A DNA stretch of 64,000 nucleotides, from NCBI GenBank assembly GCA_016714045.1, contig JADJNY010000001.1, positions 248,001 to 312,000 on the forward strand, in the 5' to 3' direction. This document shows positions 17,115-26,091 of this stretch, piece by piece. A program made the position numbers and the translations under genes. The notes beneath the pieces are model-generated. The model was not told the DNA's origin. It was given only the letters and a program-made list of their open reading frames with translations, and did no database searches. The stretch comes from Planctomycetota bacterium. GTDB taxonomy: Bacteria; Planctomycetota; UBA1135; GCA-002686595. Position 1 is the stretch's first letter. Each line of letters begins with the position of its first letter.

Positions 17115-19750
17115 AGGCGCGCGGCGCGCTTTCGATAGCGCTGGCGCACGACTTCGGCCAGCGTGTTGAAGACGAAGGTCAGGCCGAAGAGGCACAAGGC
17201 AGCCAGGAACAACGTGCGGTAGTGCGTGCTGCCCTGCACGGCCTCGGGCAGCTCGACGGCGATGTTCGCGGACAGCGTGCGGAAGCCGTCGAAGACGTTC
17301 CACGACATCACCGGCGTGTTGCCGGTCGCCATGAGCACGATCATCGTTTCCCCGACGGCGCGGCCGAGGCCGACCATCACGGCCGAGAAGATGCCGCTCG
17401 CCGCGGTCGGGAGCACGACGCGCACCGCGGTCTGCCACGGCGTCGCGCCCGCGCCGATCGACGCGAGCTTCAGGTGCGGCGGCACGGCCGTCAGCGCGTC
17501 GTCGGCGATCGTGAAAACGATCGGGATCACCGCGAAGCCCATCATCGCGCCGACGATGAGCGAGTTGCGTTGGACGTACGTGTCGAACACGCCGCCGCGC
17601 GCGTCGAGCCCGATCCCCTGGAGCCCGATCGCGACGAGCGCCGCGAGCCCCAGCGCACAGAGCGCTCCGGCGATGAAGACGCCGGACTGCGTGCGTGCGT
17701 TGCGCGCGCGCGTCCAATGCGCGGAGATCGCGCGCACGCGCGGCTCGAAGACGCGCGCCCAGCCGAGGGCGACGAAGGCCGCGGACGCGGGGAGCAGGAG
17801 CACGAGCCAGCCGCCGAACGCAGCCCCGTCGCGACCGTCGAGCCATCCGCGCAGGTCGCCTGTGAACAGCGCGCGCTCGATCCACGGGCCGCCGATCCAG
17901 GCGAGCCCGGCGCCGATCACGAGCATGACGAACGCGAGCACGAGCCGCTCCCGCGCACCGATGCGCCGCCCGAGGCGCTCGGGCAGGAGCTGGGCCGCGT
18001 TCGCCACGACGAGCAGGACGAAGGGGATCGTGAAGAAGGAAAGTAGCACCGCGGGCACGACGTCCTCGACGAACGGTGCCACGATGACGCCGGCGAGGAA
18101 GCCGAGCACGACGCTCGGGAGGCTCGCCATCATCTCGACGGCGGCCTTGATCGGCGCGCGGGCGCGGGCGGACAGGAACTGGCTCGTGTACAGCGCGGCG
18201 AGGAGCGCGATCGGCACCGCGAAGAGCATCGAGTAGAACGTCGCCTTCAGCGTCCCGAACACGAGCGGCCAGAGCCCGAGCTTCGGCTCGAAGGAGTCCG
18301 TGCCGCTGGACGACTGCCACACGTGCTCGGGGCCGGGATAGCCCTCGTACCACACCGGGCGGAACAGCGCGGCGAGCCCGGCTTCGGGGTGCCGCAGGTC
18401 GAGATCCCACGCCGCCGCGCCGCCCGCGCGCAGCGCGAAGAGGCCGTCCTCCTTCGGTGCGATGGCGAGCGCGTCGGCTGAACCGCCGGGCATGGAGAGA
18501 CGCGCGAGCTCGCGCTCGTTGGTCACGTTCCACAGCGTGATGCCGCCCTCGGCGTCCGCGGCCGCCACGACGCGACCGCGCGCGGAGCTCGCGATGCGCG
18601 TGATCGCCGGGCCGGAGCGAACGAGCGCGTGGCCACGGACGAGCTCCGTTCCGTCGCTCGTGGAGGCGTTCTCGCGCTTGACCGGGAACCACGCGTGGAG
18701 CCCGCCGTCCGTGTCACCGAGGACGATCGTCGTCTTCCCGAGCAGCTGCGCGACGGCCGAGATCCGGGCGGCGCCGGAGGTCACGTCCGTCGTCTGCGCG
18801 ATGCGCGCCGCGTCGGGATCGCGCAGGTCCCAGCGGAGGATCCGGCCATCGGACCACAAGAGGCAGGCGCCGTCCCCGCCCTCGTTCAACAGCACGTGCG
18901 CGGGCAGCTCGTCGTTCGCGCCGCGCTGGAAGGGGAGCGCGTGCCGGCGCGATTCGAGCTCGAACTCGCCGGTCAGCATGTTCTCGCGCCGCTCGAGCTC
19001 GAGGAGCACGAGCTCGCCCCGCTCACCGAGCACGAGCAACGAATCGCGCGCGCTCGTCGTCGATCGGTCGAGCGCCGCGACCGCGGAGTTCGAAGTCGCG
19101 CCCGCCTCGCCCAGCGCCTGCACGGCGGGCTCGAGCGCGAGCTCGAGCGACGTGAGCCGCAGCTCGCCGCTCGGGAGCGCCTCGACGAATTCGCGCCCCG
19201 CGATCCCGCGGCCCTGGGCGTCGAGGGCGCGGGCAGCGTCGGGCTCGGCCGAGCGCGCGGCGAAGCGCGTGCGGAACGCGAGCGTGCCGACCTGGACGCG
19301 GCCGTCGGCGAAGCCGAGAGCGAAGCGTGTGCCCTCGGGGTCGAGCGCGATCGAACGGAGCTTCGGCGGTGGCGTCGCGGTCGTCGCGGCGCTGCTCCCG
19401 CCGGACGCAGCTTGCACGAGGTCACGCTCGTCGAGCCGCGCCCCATCGTCGAGCCGCGCGACCTGCAGTCGGCCTTCGGCGTCGAGCGTCCACTGCAGGT
19501 TCTTCCCCGCGTCGAGGCCCGTGAGCCACGGCTTCACGCCGCCGGCGTTCGCGCTCGCGCGGGGTTCGGTCGTCGCGTCCTGGAAGAGCGGCGCGACGAC
19601 CCAGACCAGGAAGACGAGGATCAGCGCGACCGAGACCATCGTCCCGATCCCGCCGATCCGGATCGCCGCTCCCATCACGAACTCCAGCACGCGCGCCGAG
19701 CGGCGCGTCGTGCGCTTCCGTCGAGCGGGAGCTTGGGAGTGGGGGAGCAT
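17111..19750 (-). CDS. pstC: Phosphate ABC transporter permease PstC with propeller-like domain
   Basis: The 879-residue permease is almost three times the length of E. coli PstC. TM1 (about 35-58) is followed by a roughly 400-residue soluble region (about 65-470) with WD-like repeats such as GRILRWDLRDP and GGITLWNVTNERELARL, predicted to be a beta-propeller outside the membrane. The permease core starts near 490 (LWPLVFGTLKATFYSMLFA) and is itself split by an extra membrane segment block (about 590-700). The core contains ASIGAGATPWQTAVRVVLPTA, the EAA coupling loop. It partners PstA and PstB; the propeller could sense or dock ligand. Confidence 0.93.
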   Translation of the reverse strand: MLPHSQAPARRKRTTRRSARVLEFVMGAAIRIGGIGTMVSVALILVFLVWVVAPLFQDATTEPRASANAGGVKPWLTGLDAGKNLQWTLDAEGRLQVARLDDGARLDERDLVQAASGGSSAATTATPPPKLRSIALDPEGTRFALGFADGRVQVGTLAFRTRFAARSAEPDAARALDAQGRGIAGREFVEALPSGELRLTSLELALEPAVQALGEAGATSNSAVAALDRSTTSARDSLLVLGERGELVLLELERRENMLTGEFELESRRHALPFQRGANDELPAHVLLNEGGDGACLLWSDGRILRWDLRDPDAARIAQTTDVTSGAARISAVAQLLGKTTIVLGDTDGGLHAWFPVKRENASTSDGTELVRGHALVRSGPAITRIASSARGRVVAAADAEGGITLWNVTNERELARLSMPGGSADALAIAPKEDGLFALRAGGAAAWDLDLRHPEAGLAALFRPVWYEGYPGPEHVWQSSSGTDSFEPKLGLWPLVFGTLKATFYSMLFAVPIALLAALYTSQFLSARARAPIKAAVEMMASLPSVVLGFLAGVIVAPFVEDVVPAVLLSFFTIPFVLLVVANAAQLLPERLGRRIGARERLVLAFVMLVIGAGLAWIGGPWIERALFTGDLRGWLDGRDGAAFGGWLVLLLPASAAFVALGWARVFEPRVRAISAHWTRARNARTQSGVFIAGALCALGLAALVAIGLQGIGLDARGGVFDTYVQRNSLIVGAMMGFAVIPIVFTIADDALTAVPPHLKLASIGAGATPWQTAVRVVLPTAASGIFSAVMVGLGRAVGETMIVLMATGNTPVMSWNVFDGFRTLSANIAVELPEAVQGSTHYRTLFLAALCLFGLTFVFNTLAEVVRQRYRKRAARL

Positions 19751-19819
19751 GCGGGGCCTCGTCGCCGCTTGGGCGCCGCGCGCGGCGTTTCACCGCGCGC
19801 GGGCCCGGACGGCGCGCGG

Positions 19820-20815
19820 TCACTGCTTCGCGCCGGCCTCGACCGCGGCGGCTTCGAGGCCGATGGCCTTGAGGCCCTGGTCGACGAGGCGCGGGGTCAG
19901 CGGATAGAAGCCGTCCTTGACCGTGTCTTCCTGGCCCTGCTTCGAGAGCACGTAGCGCAGGAACTCGCGCCGCAGCGGGTCGAGCTGCGCGTCGGGCTTC
20001 TTGTTCACGTAGACGTAGAGGATGCGCGTCATCGGGTACTTGCCCGAGTAGGCGTTCTCTTGGCTGATCTCGAAGGCCTCGGACTTCGCGTCCTTCGCGA
20101 GCTTCAGCATCTTCACGTCGGCCGTCTTGTAGCCGATGCCGCTGTAGCCGATCGCGAACTTGTCGCTCGCGACGCCCTGCACGACGGCGGAGCTGCCGGG
20201 CTGCTCCTTGACGGCGTCCTTGAAGTCGCCGTTCGCCAGCGCGTGCTCCTTGAAGAAGCCGTAGGTGCCCGAGGCCGAGTTGCGACCGTAGAGCGAGATC
20301 GGCTTGTCCGCCCATTCGCCGGTGAGGCCGAGGTCGCCCCAGGTCGTGAGGTCCTTCGCGTAGCCCGCCTTGCGCGACTTCGAGAAGATCGCGTCGACCT
20401 GGTCGAGCGAGAGCTGCGCGAGCGGGTTGTCCTTGTGGACGTAGACCGCGAGCGTGTCGACGGCGGCCGGGACGGCGGTCGGCTTGTAGCCAAAGGCCTT
20501 CTCGAAGTCGTCGATCTCCTTCTGCTTCATCGGGCGCGACATCGGCCCGAACGTGGAGGAGCCGTTGATCAGCGCGGGCGGCGCGGTGCCGGAGCCCTTG
20601 CCTTCGACCTCGACGGCGACGGCGGGGTAGTGCTTCTTGAAGCCCTCCGCCCACAGCGTCATCAGGTTGTTCAGGGTGTCCGAGCCGACGGACTTGACGT
20701 TGCCCGAGACGCCCTGGATCGGCTTGTAGACGGGGAGCTTGGCGTCGACCTGGATCGACTGGGCGAGGGCAGCGGGGGCCGCGAGCAGGACCGCGGCGAG
20801 AGCGAGGAGCTTCAT
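19820..20815 (-). CDS. pstS: Phosphate-binding periplasmic protein PstS
   Basis: The 331-residue protein has a signal peptide (about 1-18, ending ALA before QSIQV). Phosphate-binding regions are GSDTLNNLM, GKGSGTAPPALINGSSTFGPMSRPM and GRNSASGTYGFFKEH, typical of PstS/PBP-like-2. It captures inorganic phosphate and delivers it to PstCA. The ATG at 20815 has GGAAGCG upstream. It is the first gene of pstSCAB, with 69 bases to pstC. The phoB-phoR-phoU block at 28042-31373 is the likely regulator. Confidence 0.95.
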   Translation of the reverse strand: MKLLALAAVLLAAPAALAQSIQVDAKLPVYKPIQGVSGNVKSVGSDTLNNLMTLWAEGFKKHYPAVAVEVEGKGSGTAPPALINGSSTFGPMSRPMKQKEIDDFEKAFGYKPTAVPAAVDTLAVYVHKDNPLAQLSLDQVDAIFSKSRKAGYAKDLTTWGDLGLTGEWADKPISLYGRNSASGTYGFFKEHALANGDFKDAVKEQPGSSAVVQGVASDKFAIGYSGIGYKTADVKMLKLAKDAKSEAFEISQENAYSGKYPMTRILYVYVNKKPDAQLDPLRREFLRYVLSKQGQEDTVKDGFYPLTPRLVDQGLKAIGLEAAAVEAGAKQ

Positions 20816-21085
20816 GGGGTATCGCTTCCGGTTGGGGTGGTTGGGAGCGTGCGGATTGGACCCTCGTTCTGCAAAGATCCCTTCAAGGGACGGCGAACGC
20901 GGCGTCATTCGGCGCTCGCTCGCAGGGCCGCGGGCCCGCGGGAGCTCGGTGCCGGGCTGCGGGCGCGTCGGGGGCGGGCCGGGCGGGGATCGGGTATCTG
21001 GCGTCCGGCGTCCGGCGGTGGACGACAAGCTGATGGCGGCAGGCGGCAGGTGGTGTCCCGTGTTCCGCGGGCCTCTCGGTCTGCC

Positions 21086-21099
21086 TTGAACAAGTTCAA
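21086..21099. promoter_or_regulatory. TTGAAC-N2-GTTCAA operator-like dyad, copy 1
   Basis: The perfect palindrome TTGAAC-AA-GTTCAA extends by one more base pair on each side (21085-21100). It lies 36 bases upstream of an identical-arm copy, close to the start of the membrane SRPBCC gene. The AAC-N2-GTT core resembles operators of TetR-family regulators. Confidence 0.6.
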
Positions 21100-21121
21100 G
21101 AAAGTGGTTGGACGCGTTCGG

Positions 21122-21135
21122 TTGAACGCGTTCAA
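21122..21135. promoter_or_regulatory. TTGAAC-N2-GTTCAA operator-like dyad, copy 2
   Basis: The perfect 14-bp palindrome TTGAACGCGTTCAA ends 8 bases before the GTG start at 21144. It occupies the place where a ribosome-binding site or -10 box would be, so a bound protein should block expression of that gene. Confidence 0.6.
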
Positions 21136-21143
21136 ATCTGGCT

Positions 21144-22130
21144 GTGAAGCTCGAACCCAGCCCTCGAACGCGGTCCTCGGCCTGGCTCGGCGTCCTCGCG
21201 GGGATCGCCCTCGGCACCGGCTATGGCGTGCTGGCGCGCGGCCTCGCGGAGCGCGGCCTCGTCTTCGACGTGATGAGCGTCGCGTTCCTGTTCGCCGTGC
21301 CCGTCGCGATGGGGGCGTTGAGCGTGCTCCCGCTCGCTCGCCCGACGTGGGTGCACGCGGTCGGCCTGCCGGTCCTCTCGTGCGCGGGGACGCTCGCGAT
21401 CGCGATGGCGTCGGGTTGGGAGGGGCTGATCTGCGTCGCGATGGCGCTCGCGCCGCTCGTCCTGGCCTCGATCCTCGGTGGCATCGTCGCGCTGCTCGTC
21501 GTCCTCGTCGTGAAGGGTGTCTCGAACCGAAAGGGGCCGCCTGCGCTCGCCGTCCTGCCGTTCCTGCTCGCGTGGGGCGAGCGCGGCCTCGAGTCGCCGG
21601 TCAGCACGCGCGTCGTCGCGGACGCGATCGAGATCGCCGCTCCGCCGTCCGCCGTGTGGGAGGAAATCGTCGAGGTGCCGCCCATCCGCCCCGACGAGCG
21701 CCGGCCTGCCCTGTTCACGACGCTCGGGTTCCCCGCGCCGACCTCCGCGATCGTCGACCGGCGCGCGGTCGGCGGCGTGCGCGAGGCGCGCTTCGAGGGC
21801 GGCGTGCTGTTCCTCGAGCGGATCACCGTCTTCGAGCCCGAGCACAAGCTCGAATTCACGATCGACGCGCAGGAGGAGCTCATTCCGCCGACGACGCTCG
21901 ATCCGCACGTGACGATCGGCGGGCCGTTCTTCGACGTGCTGCTCGGCACGTACGAGCTCGAGCCGATGGAGCACGGCACGCGGCTCCACCTGACGAGCCG
22001 TCTGCGCGTCTCGACCCGCTTCAACGTCTACGCCGGCGCGTGGGCCGATCTGGTCATGGAGAGCATCCAGGACAACATCCTCGAGGTCGTCCGACGGCGC
22101 GCCGAGGCGCGAGCGGCCACGGCCAGGTGA
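21144..22130 (+). CDS. Membrane protein with C-terminal SRPBCC (polyketide cyclase/START-like) domain
   Basis: The 328-residue protein has four likely membrane helices in residues 12-130 and a soluble domain from about 155 (ADAIEIAAPPSAVWEEIVEV) to about 315 that fits the SRPBCC lipid/ligand-binding fold. The C-terminal helix (WADLVMESIQDNILEVVRRR) matches the long closing helix of that fold. No enzymatic residues are evident. The GTG start lacks a Shine-Dalgarno and follows directly after two operator-like palindromes, so expression is probably tightly controlled. Ligand and role are unknown. The stop lies inside the first unit of a direct repeat. Confidence 0.78.
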   Translation: MKLEPSPRTRSSAWLGVLAGIALGTGYGVLARGLAERGLVFDVMSVAFLFAVPVAMGALSVLPLARPTWVHAVGLPVLSCAGTLAIAMASGWEGLICVAMALAPLVLASILGGIVALLVVLVVKGVSNRKGPPALAVLPFLLAWGERGLESPVSTRVVADAIEIAAPPSAVWEEIVEVPPIRPDERRPALFTTLGFPAPTSAIVDRRAVGGVREARFEGGVLFLERITVFEPEHKLEFTIDAQEELIPPTTLDPHVTIGGPFFDVLLGTYELEPMEHGTRLHLTSRLRVSTRFNVYAGAWADLVMESIQDNILEVVRRRAEARAATAR

Positions 22131-22195
22131 AGCTGGAGTTCCCGTCCATCCGCGGGACAGGCCAGGTGAAGCTGAAGTTCCTGTCCGTCCGCGGG
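22121..22195. repeat. Two-copy 39-bp-period direct repeat
   Basis: Two 36-bp units (22121-22156 and 22160-22195) start GGCCAGGTGAAGCTG and end CCGTCC-type CCGCGGG, with 33 of 36 positions identical. The first unit contains the stop codon of the SRPBCC gene. It looks like a dispersed intergenic repeat or an array remnant rather than a coding element. Confidence 0.8.
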
Positions 22196-22268
22196 TAGCG
22201 CAGGGTCGGTTCGCTCCCAGTCCCCGGGGTCTGCGCGGTCCTTCCTCGCGCTGGAATCGGAGTCCTGC

Positions 22269-22565
22269 ATGCTCCTCGTCGGTTCGATGCTCGTCTACGC
22301 GGCCTTCGTCCGGATCGTGATCTGGACGGAACGACCGCTCCCCTGCGCCGTCGCCTACTCGCTGACACTCGTCGCTGCCGGGGGGCTCTTCGGCGCGACG
22401 TGGACGGCGGTCCTCGTCGGGGCCGTGATCGACTTCCTGTACGCCTGGGGCTGGTTCGAGCTCCTCGTGCGCACGTTCGGGTCGTGGCTCTTCTGGGGCG
22501 CGCTCCTCGGCGGGCTCGCGCTGCCGTTCTTTGCGCGCATCGCGCTGCAGACCGTCCTCGGTTGA
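22269..22565 (+). CDS. Small three-helix membrane protein
   Basis: The 98-residue protein consists largely of three hydrophobic segments (about 1-18, 27-52 and 66-97). I do not recognise a family. A GGAG lies about 10 bases before the ATG at 22269. It sits between the SRPBCC gene and an acetyltransferase, all on the plus strand. Function unknown; the alternative that it is a chance frame is reduced by the regular helix pattern and normal codon use. Confidence 0.6.
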   Translation: MLLVGSMLVYAAFVRIVIWTERPLPCAVAYSLTLVAAGGLFGATWTAVLVGAVIDFLYAWGWFELLVRTFGSWLFWGALLGGLALPFFARIALQTVLG

Positions 22566-22624
22566 CCGGGGCGGCCGATCATCGACGCGGCGGCTGCGGA
22601 GCGGTACAGGGAAGGAGCCGGAGC

Positions 22625-23098
22625 ATGCCGACCCCCTTCCAGATCCGCCGTGCGACCCGCGACGATGCCGCGCGCTTCGCGGAAGGGCGCCTGGCGCTCT
22701 TCCGCGAGATGTCCGACCTCGCCGAGGGGCCCGACCACGACGCGCTTCTGCGCGACACGCGCGACGTGTTCGCGGACCAGATCGCGCGCGGCGCGACGCT
22801 CGCGTGGCTCGCGCTCGACGCGGCGGGCCACGTCGTGGGCTCGGTCGCGCTGCACGTGTTCGAGCGCCTGCCGTCCGTGTCGAACCGCGTGCCGTTCGAG
22901 GCCTACGTCAGCCACGTCTGGGTCGCGTCGGCGTGGCGACGTCGCGGCGTCGGTCGGGCGCTGATGGACGCGCTCGCCGCGGAGGCGCGCGCGCGCGGCG
23001 CGCAGCGCATCCGGCTGCACGCGACGGAGCCGGGGCGCAAGCTCTACGAGGCGCTCGGGTACCGCCTGCGCTCGAACGACATGGAGCTCCGACTGTGA
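22625..23098 (+). CDS. GNAT family N-acetyltransferase
   Basis: The 157-residue enzyme has the GNAT fold. The N-terminal part is FQIRRATRDDAARFAEGR; motif A with the acetyl-CoA loop is VASAWRRRGVGRALMDAL (R106-x-x-G-x-G near 106-111), and the end is ATEPGRKLYEALGYRLRSNDMEL. Substrate cannot be predicted. The ATG at 22625 has GAAGGAGCCGGAG just upstream. A decayed VOC-protein fragment follows on the same strand. Confidence 0.88.
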   Translation: MPTPFQIRRATRDDAARFAEGRLALFREMSDLAEGPDHDALLRDTRDVFADQIARGATLAWLALDAAGHVVGSVALHVFERLPSVSNRVPFEAYVSHVWVASAWRRRGVGRALMDALAAEARARGAQRIRLHATEPGRKLYEALGYRLRSNDMELRL

Positions 23099-23109
23099 GC
23101 GTGGCAAGC

Positions 23110-23130
23110 GGCGTGCGGCGTGCGGCGTGC
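23110..23130. repeat. 7-bp tandem repeat (GGCGTGC x3)
   Basis: Three perfect copies of GGCGTGC lie between the acetyltransferase stop and the VOC remnant, at the place where the missing part of the VOC gene would begin. It may mark the deletion junction. Confidence 0.7.
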
Positions 23131-23140
23131 GCCACGCGGC

Positions 23141-23245
23141 GTGCGCTTCACGGCGCCGACGCGCGTCGAGGCCTACGGCACGGTCGCGGTGTTCCTCGAC
23201 CTCCACGGGAACCGCTGGGACCTCGTGCAGCCGACGAGTCGCTGA
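23141..23245 (+). pseudogene. C-terminal remnant of a VOC (glyoxalase-like) protein
   Basis: This plus-strand frame reads VRFTAPTRVEAYGTVAVFLD and then LHGNRWDLVQPTSR and stop. That is the typical last 35 residues of vicinal oxygen chelate proteins, where YGTVAVFxDxxGNxWDLxxP closes the fold. No start or upstream domain in this frame exists, so only the tail of a gene remains after the acetyltransferase. The junction carries short GC-rich repeats. Too short to be functional. Confidence 0.7.
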
Positions 23246-23252
23246 CGCGCGC

Positions 23253-24899
<1,647 letters not shown>

Positions 24900-25013
24900 G
24901 CGAGCGACTGAGGAAGCGCCGCGGCGAGCTTACCGGGCTTCCGGCACTTTCGTGGCGCGGGAGGGGGGCTGTCGCGAGGGGCGCTCCAGGCCAGGGGGCT
25001 TCCGAGCCCTTCC

Positions 25014-25742
25014 TCAGCCCGTGAGTGCGGCGAAGAGAGCCGCGAGCTCCGCGTCGACCTCGGTGGGATCGTCGACGATCGCCGCGACCTCCGCGCGCAG
25101 CGCGCCGCGCCAACGCTCGCGCAGGCGGTGCGCCGCGACCTGCACTGCGCCTTCCGTCACGCCGAGCTCCGCGGCGAGCGCGCGGTGGGGGAGCGCACCG
25201 GGCGCCGTCAGCGTTCCGACGAGCACGCCGAACGCGCGCGCCTCGCCGCGCTCCGCGTAGTCGCGCTCGACGGAAGCGAGCGTGCGCGCGAGCAGCTCCT
25301 CGGCGAACGCGCGCTCGTAGGCCTTTTCCGGCGTAGCGTCCGTCGCGGGCTCGAGGCGCCACTGCGAGTCGGCGCGCTCGAAGTCGAGCGAGAGCGGCGC
25401 GCGTCCGCCACCGCGCTTCTCGGCCGTGCGCTTGTCGTGCTCGTCGGCGAGGTAGTGCTTCAGCGCCACGAGCAGGAACGCGCGGAAGCGCCCGCGCTCC
25501 GCATCGAGCGTCGCGAAGTCGGCGCGCTCGAAGAGGCGCAGGAAGAAGCCCTGCACGAGGTCCTCCGCCGCCGCGCGGTCGTGCCCGCGGCGGCGCACGT
25601 AGTGGTAGAGCGGCATCCAGTACGCCGCGCAGAGCTCCGAGAGCGCAGCGCGCGCCGTCGGATCGCTGCTCTTTCCCGCGGCGAGCACGAGGCTCCAGCG
25701 CGTGCGCTGGAAGCCGAGGGCGTCGGGGCCGGTCGTACTCAC
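25014..25742 (-). CDS. ECF-like RNA polymerase sigma factor
   Basis: The 242-residue sigma factor has region 2 (about 20-100), including AAAEDLVQGFFLRLFERADF and RGRFRAFLLVALKHYLADEHD, and region 4 (about 165-220) with the helix-turn-helix LPHRALAAELGVTEGAVQVA. The RFRAFLL version of region 2.4 is typical of planctomycete sigma-70-like families linked to protein kinases. The start is GTG at 25742. The first 16 codons are duplicated 2.2 kb away at 27957-28004, on the other side of a low-GC gene. Confidence 0.88.
   Translation of the reverse strand: MSTTGPDALGFQRTRWSLVLAAGKSSDPTARAALSELCAAYWMPLYHYVRRRGHDRAAAEDLVQGFFLRLFERADFATLDAERGRFRAFLLVALKHYLADEHDKRTAEKRGGGRAPLSLDFERADSQWRLEPATDATPEKAYERAFAEELLARTLASVERDYAERGEARAFGVLVGTLTAPGALPHRALAAELGVTEGAVQVAAHRLRERWRGALRAEVAAIVDDPTEVDAELAALFAALTG
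25700..25733. repeat. 34-bp direct repeat, copy A (inside sigma factor start)
   Basis: These 34 bases, beginning GCGTGCGCTGGAAGCCGAGG, are identical and in the same orientation to 27959-27992. Copy A codes residues 4-14 of the sigma factor. The two copies bracket the lower-GC FG-GAP gene. Confidence 0.9.
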
Positions 25743-26091
25743 GGAACGATGCTACCCCACGGTGTCTGCGGCACGGACGCCCCCTTCGATCGTCCGCGCG
25801 ACCTCGTTTGAGGAACCGCCGGGAACGCTCATAGGCGGCGTGCTGGACGCGCGGCACGAGACAGGGACCGGCTTCACGCTTCTGAGTTGAAGCGGAGTGC
25901 AGGCCACGCGGCGAATCGGGCGCGAGGGTGGCTGGTTCCCCTCGGCGATCGGTCCTGTGGCTCGCCGCCCCAGGCTTGGGGCGGAGCTAGGGCGCCAGGG
26001 GGGAGGAAAGGTGAATCGATGGCGGCGCGGGTTCGTTCGCGTGAACGAACCCCCAGGACCCGAGACAGGGCGGGGGTACTCGCGTAGACCC
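25743..26091. other. Intergenic region upstream of sigma factor gene
   Basis: No gene is visible. The left part must hold the promoter of the sigma-kinase pair (leftward). The right part contains the hairpin at 26029-26052 downstream of the FG-GAP gene. Confidence 0.5.
26029..26052 (-). terminator. 10-bp perfect hairpin downstream of FG-GAP gene
   Basis: GGGTTCGTTC (26029-26038) pairs perfectly with GAACGAACCC (26043-26052) around a 4-base loop. It lies 39 bases past the FG-GAP stop on the minus strand, so it is well placed as a terminator, though no T-tract follows. It could equally be an operator for the sigma factor gene. Confidence 0.5.

Larger units (their letters stand above)
20816..21143. 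other. Divergent intergenic region between pstS and SRPBCC gene
   Basis: This holds the pstS promoter (leftward) and the promoter of the rightward membrane gene. No E. coli-style Pho box is evident near pstS. The right end contains two matching palindromes listed separately. Confidence 0.55.

Noticed and set aside
20816..21143. Pho box upstream of pstS
   Set aside because: No pair of CTGTCAT-like direct repeats with 11-bp spacing is visible. PhoB control is inferred from gene content only.
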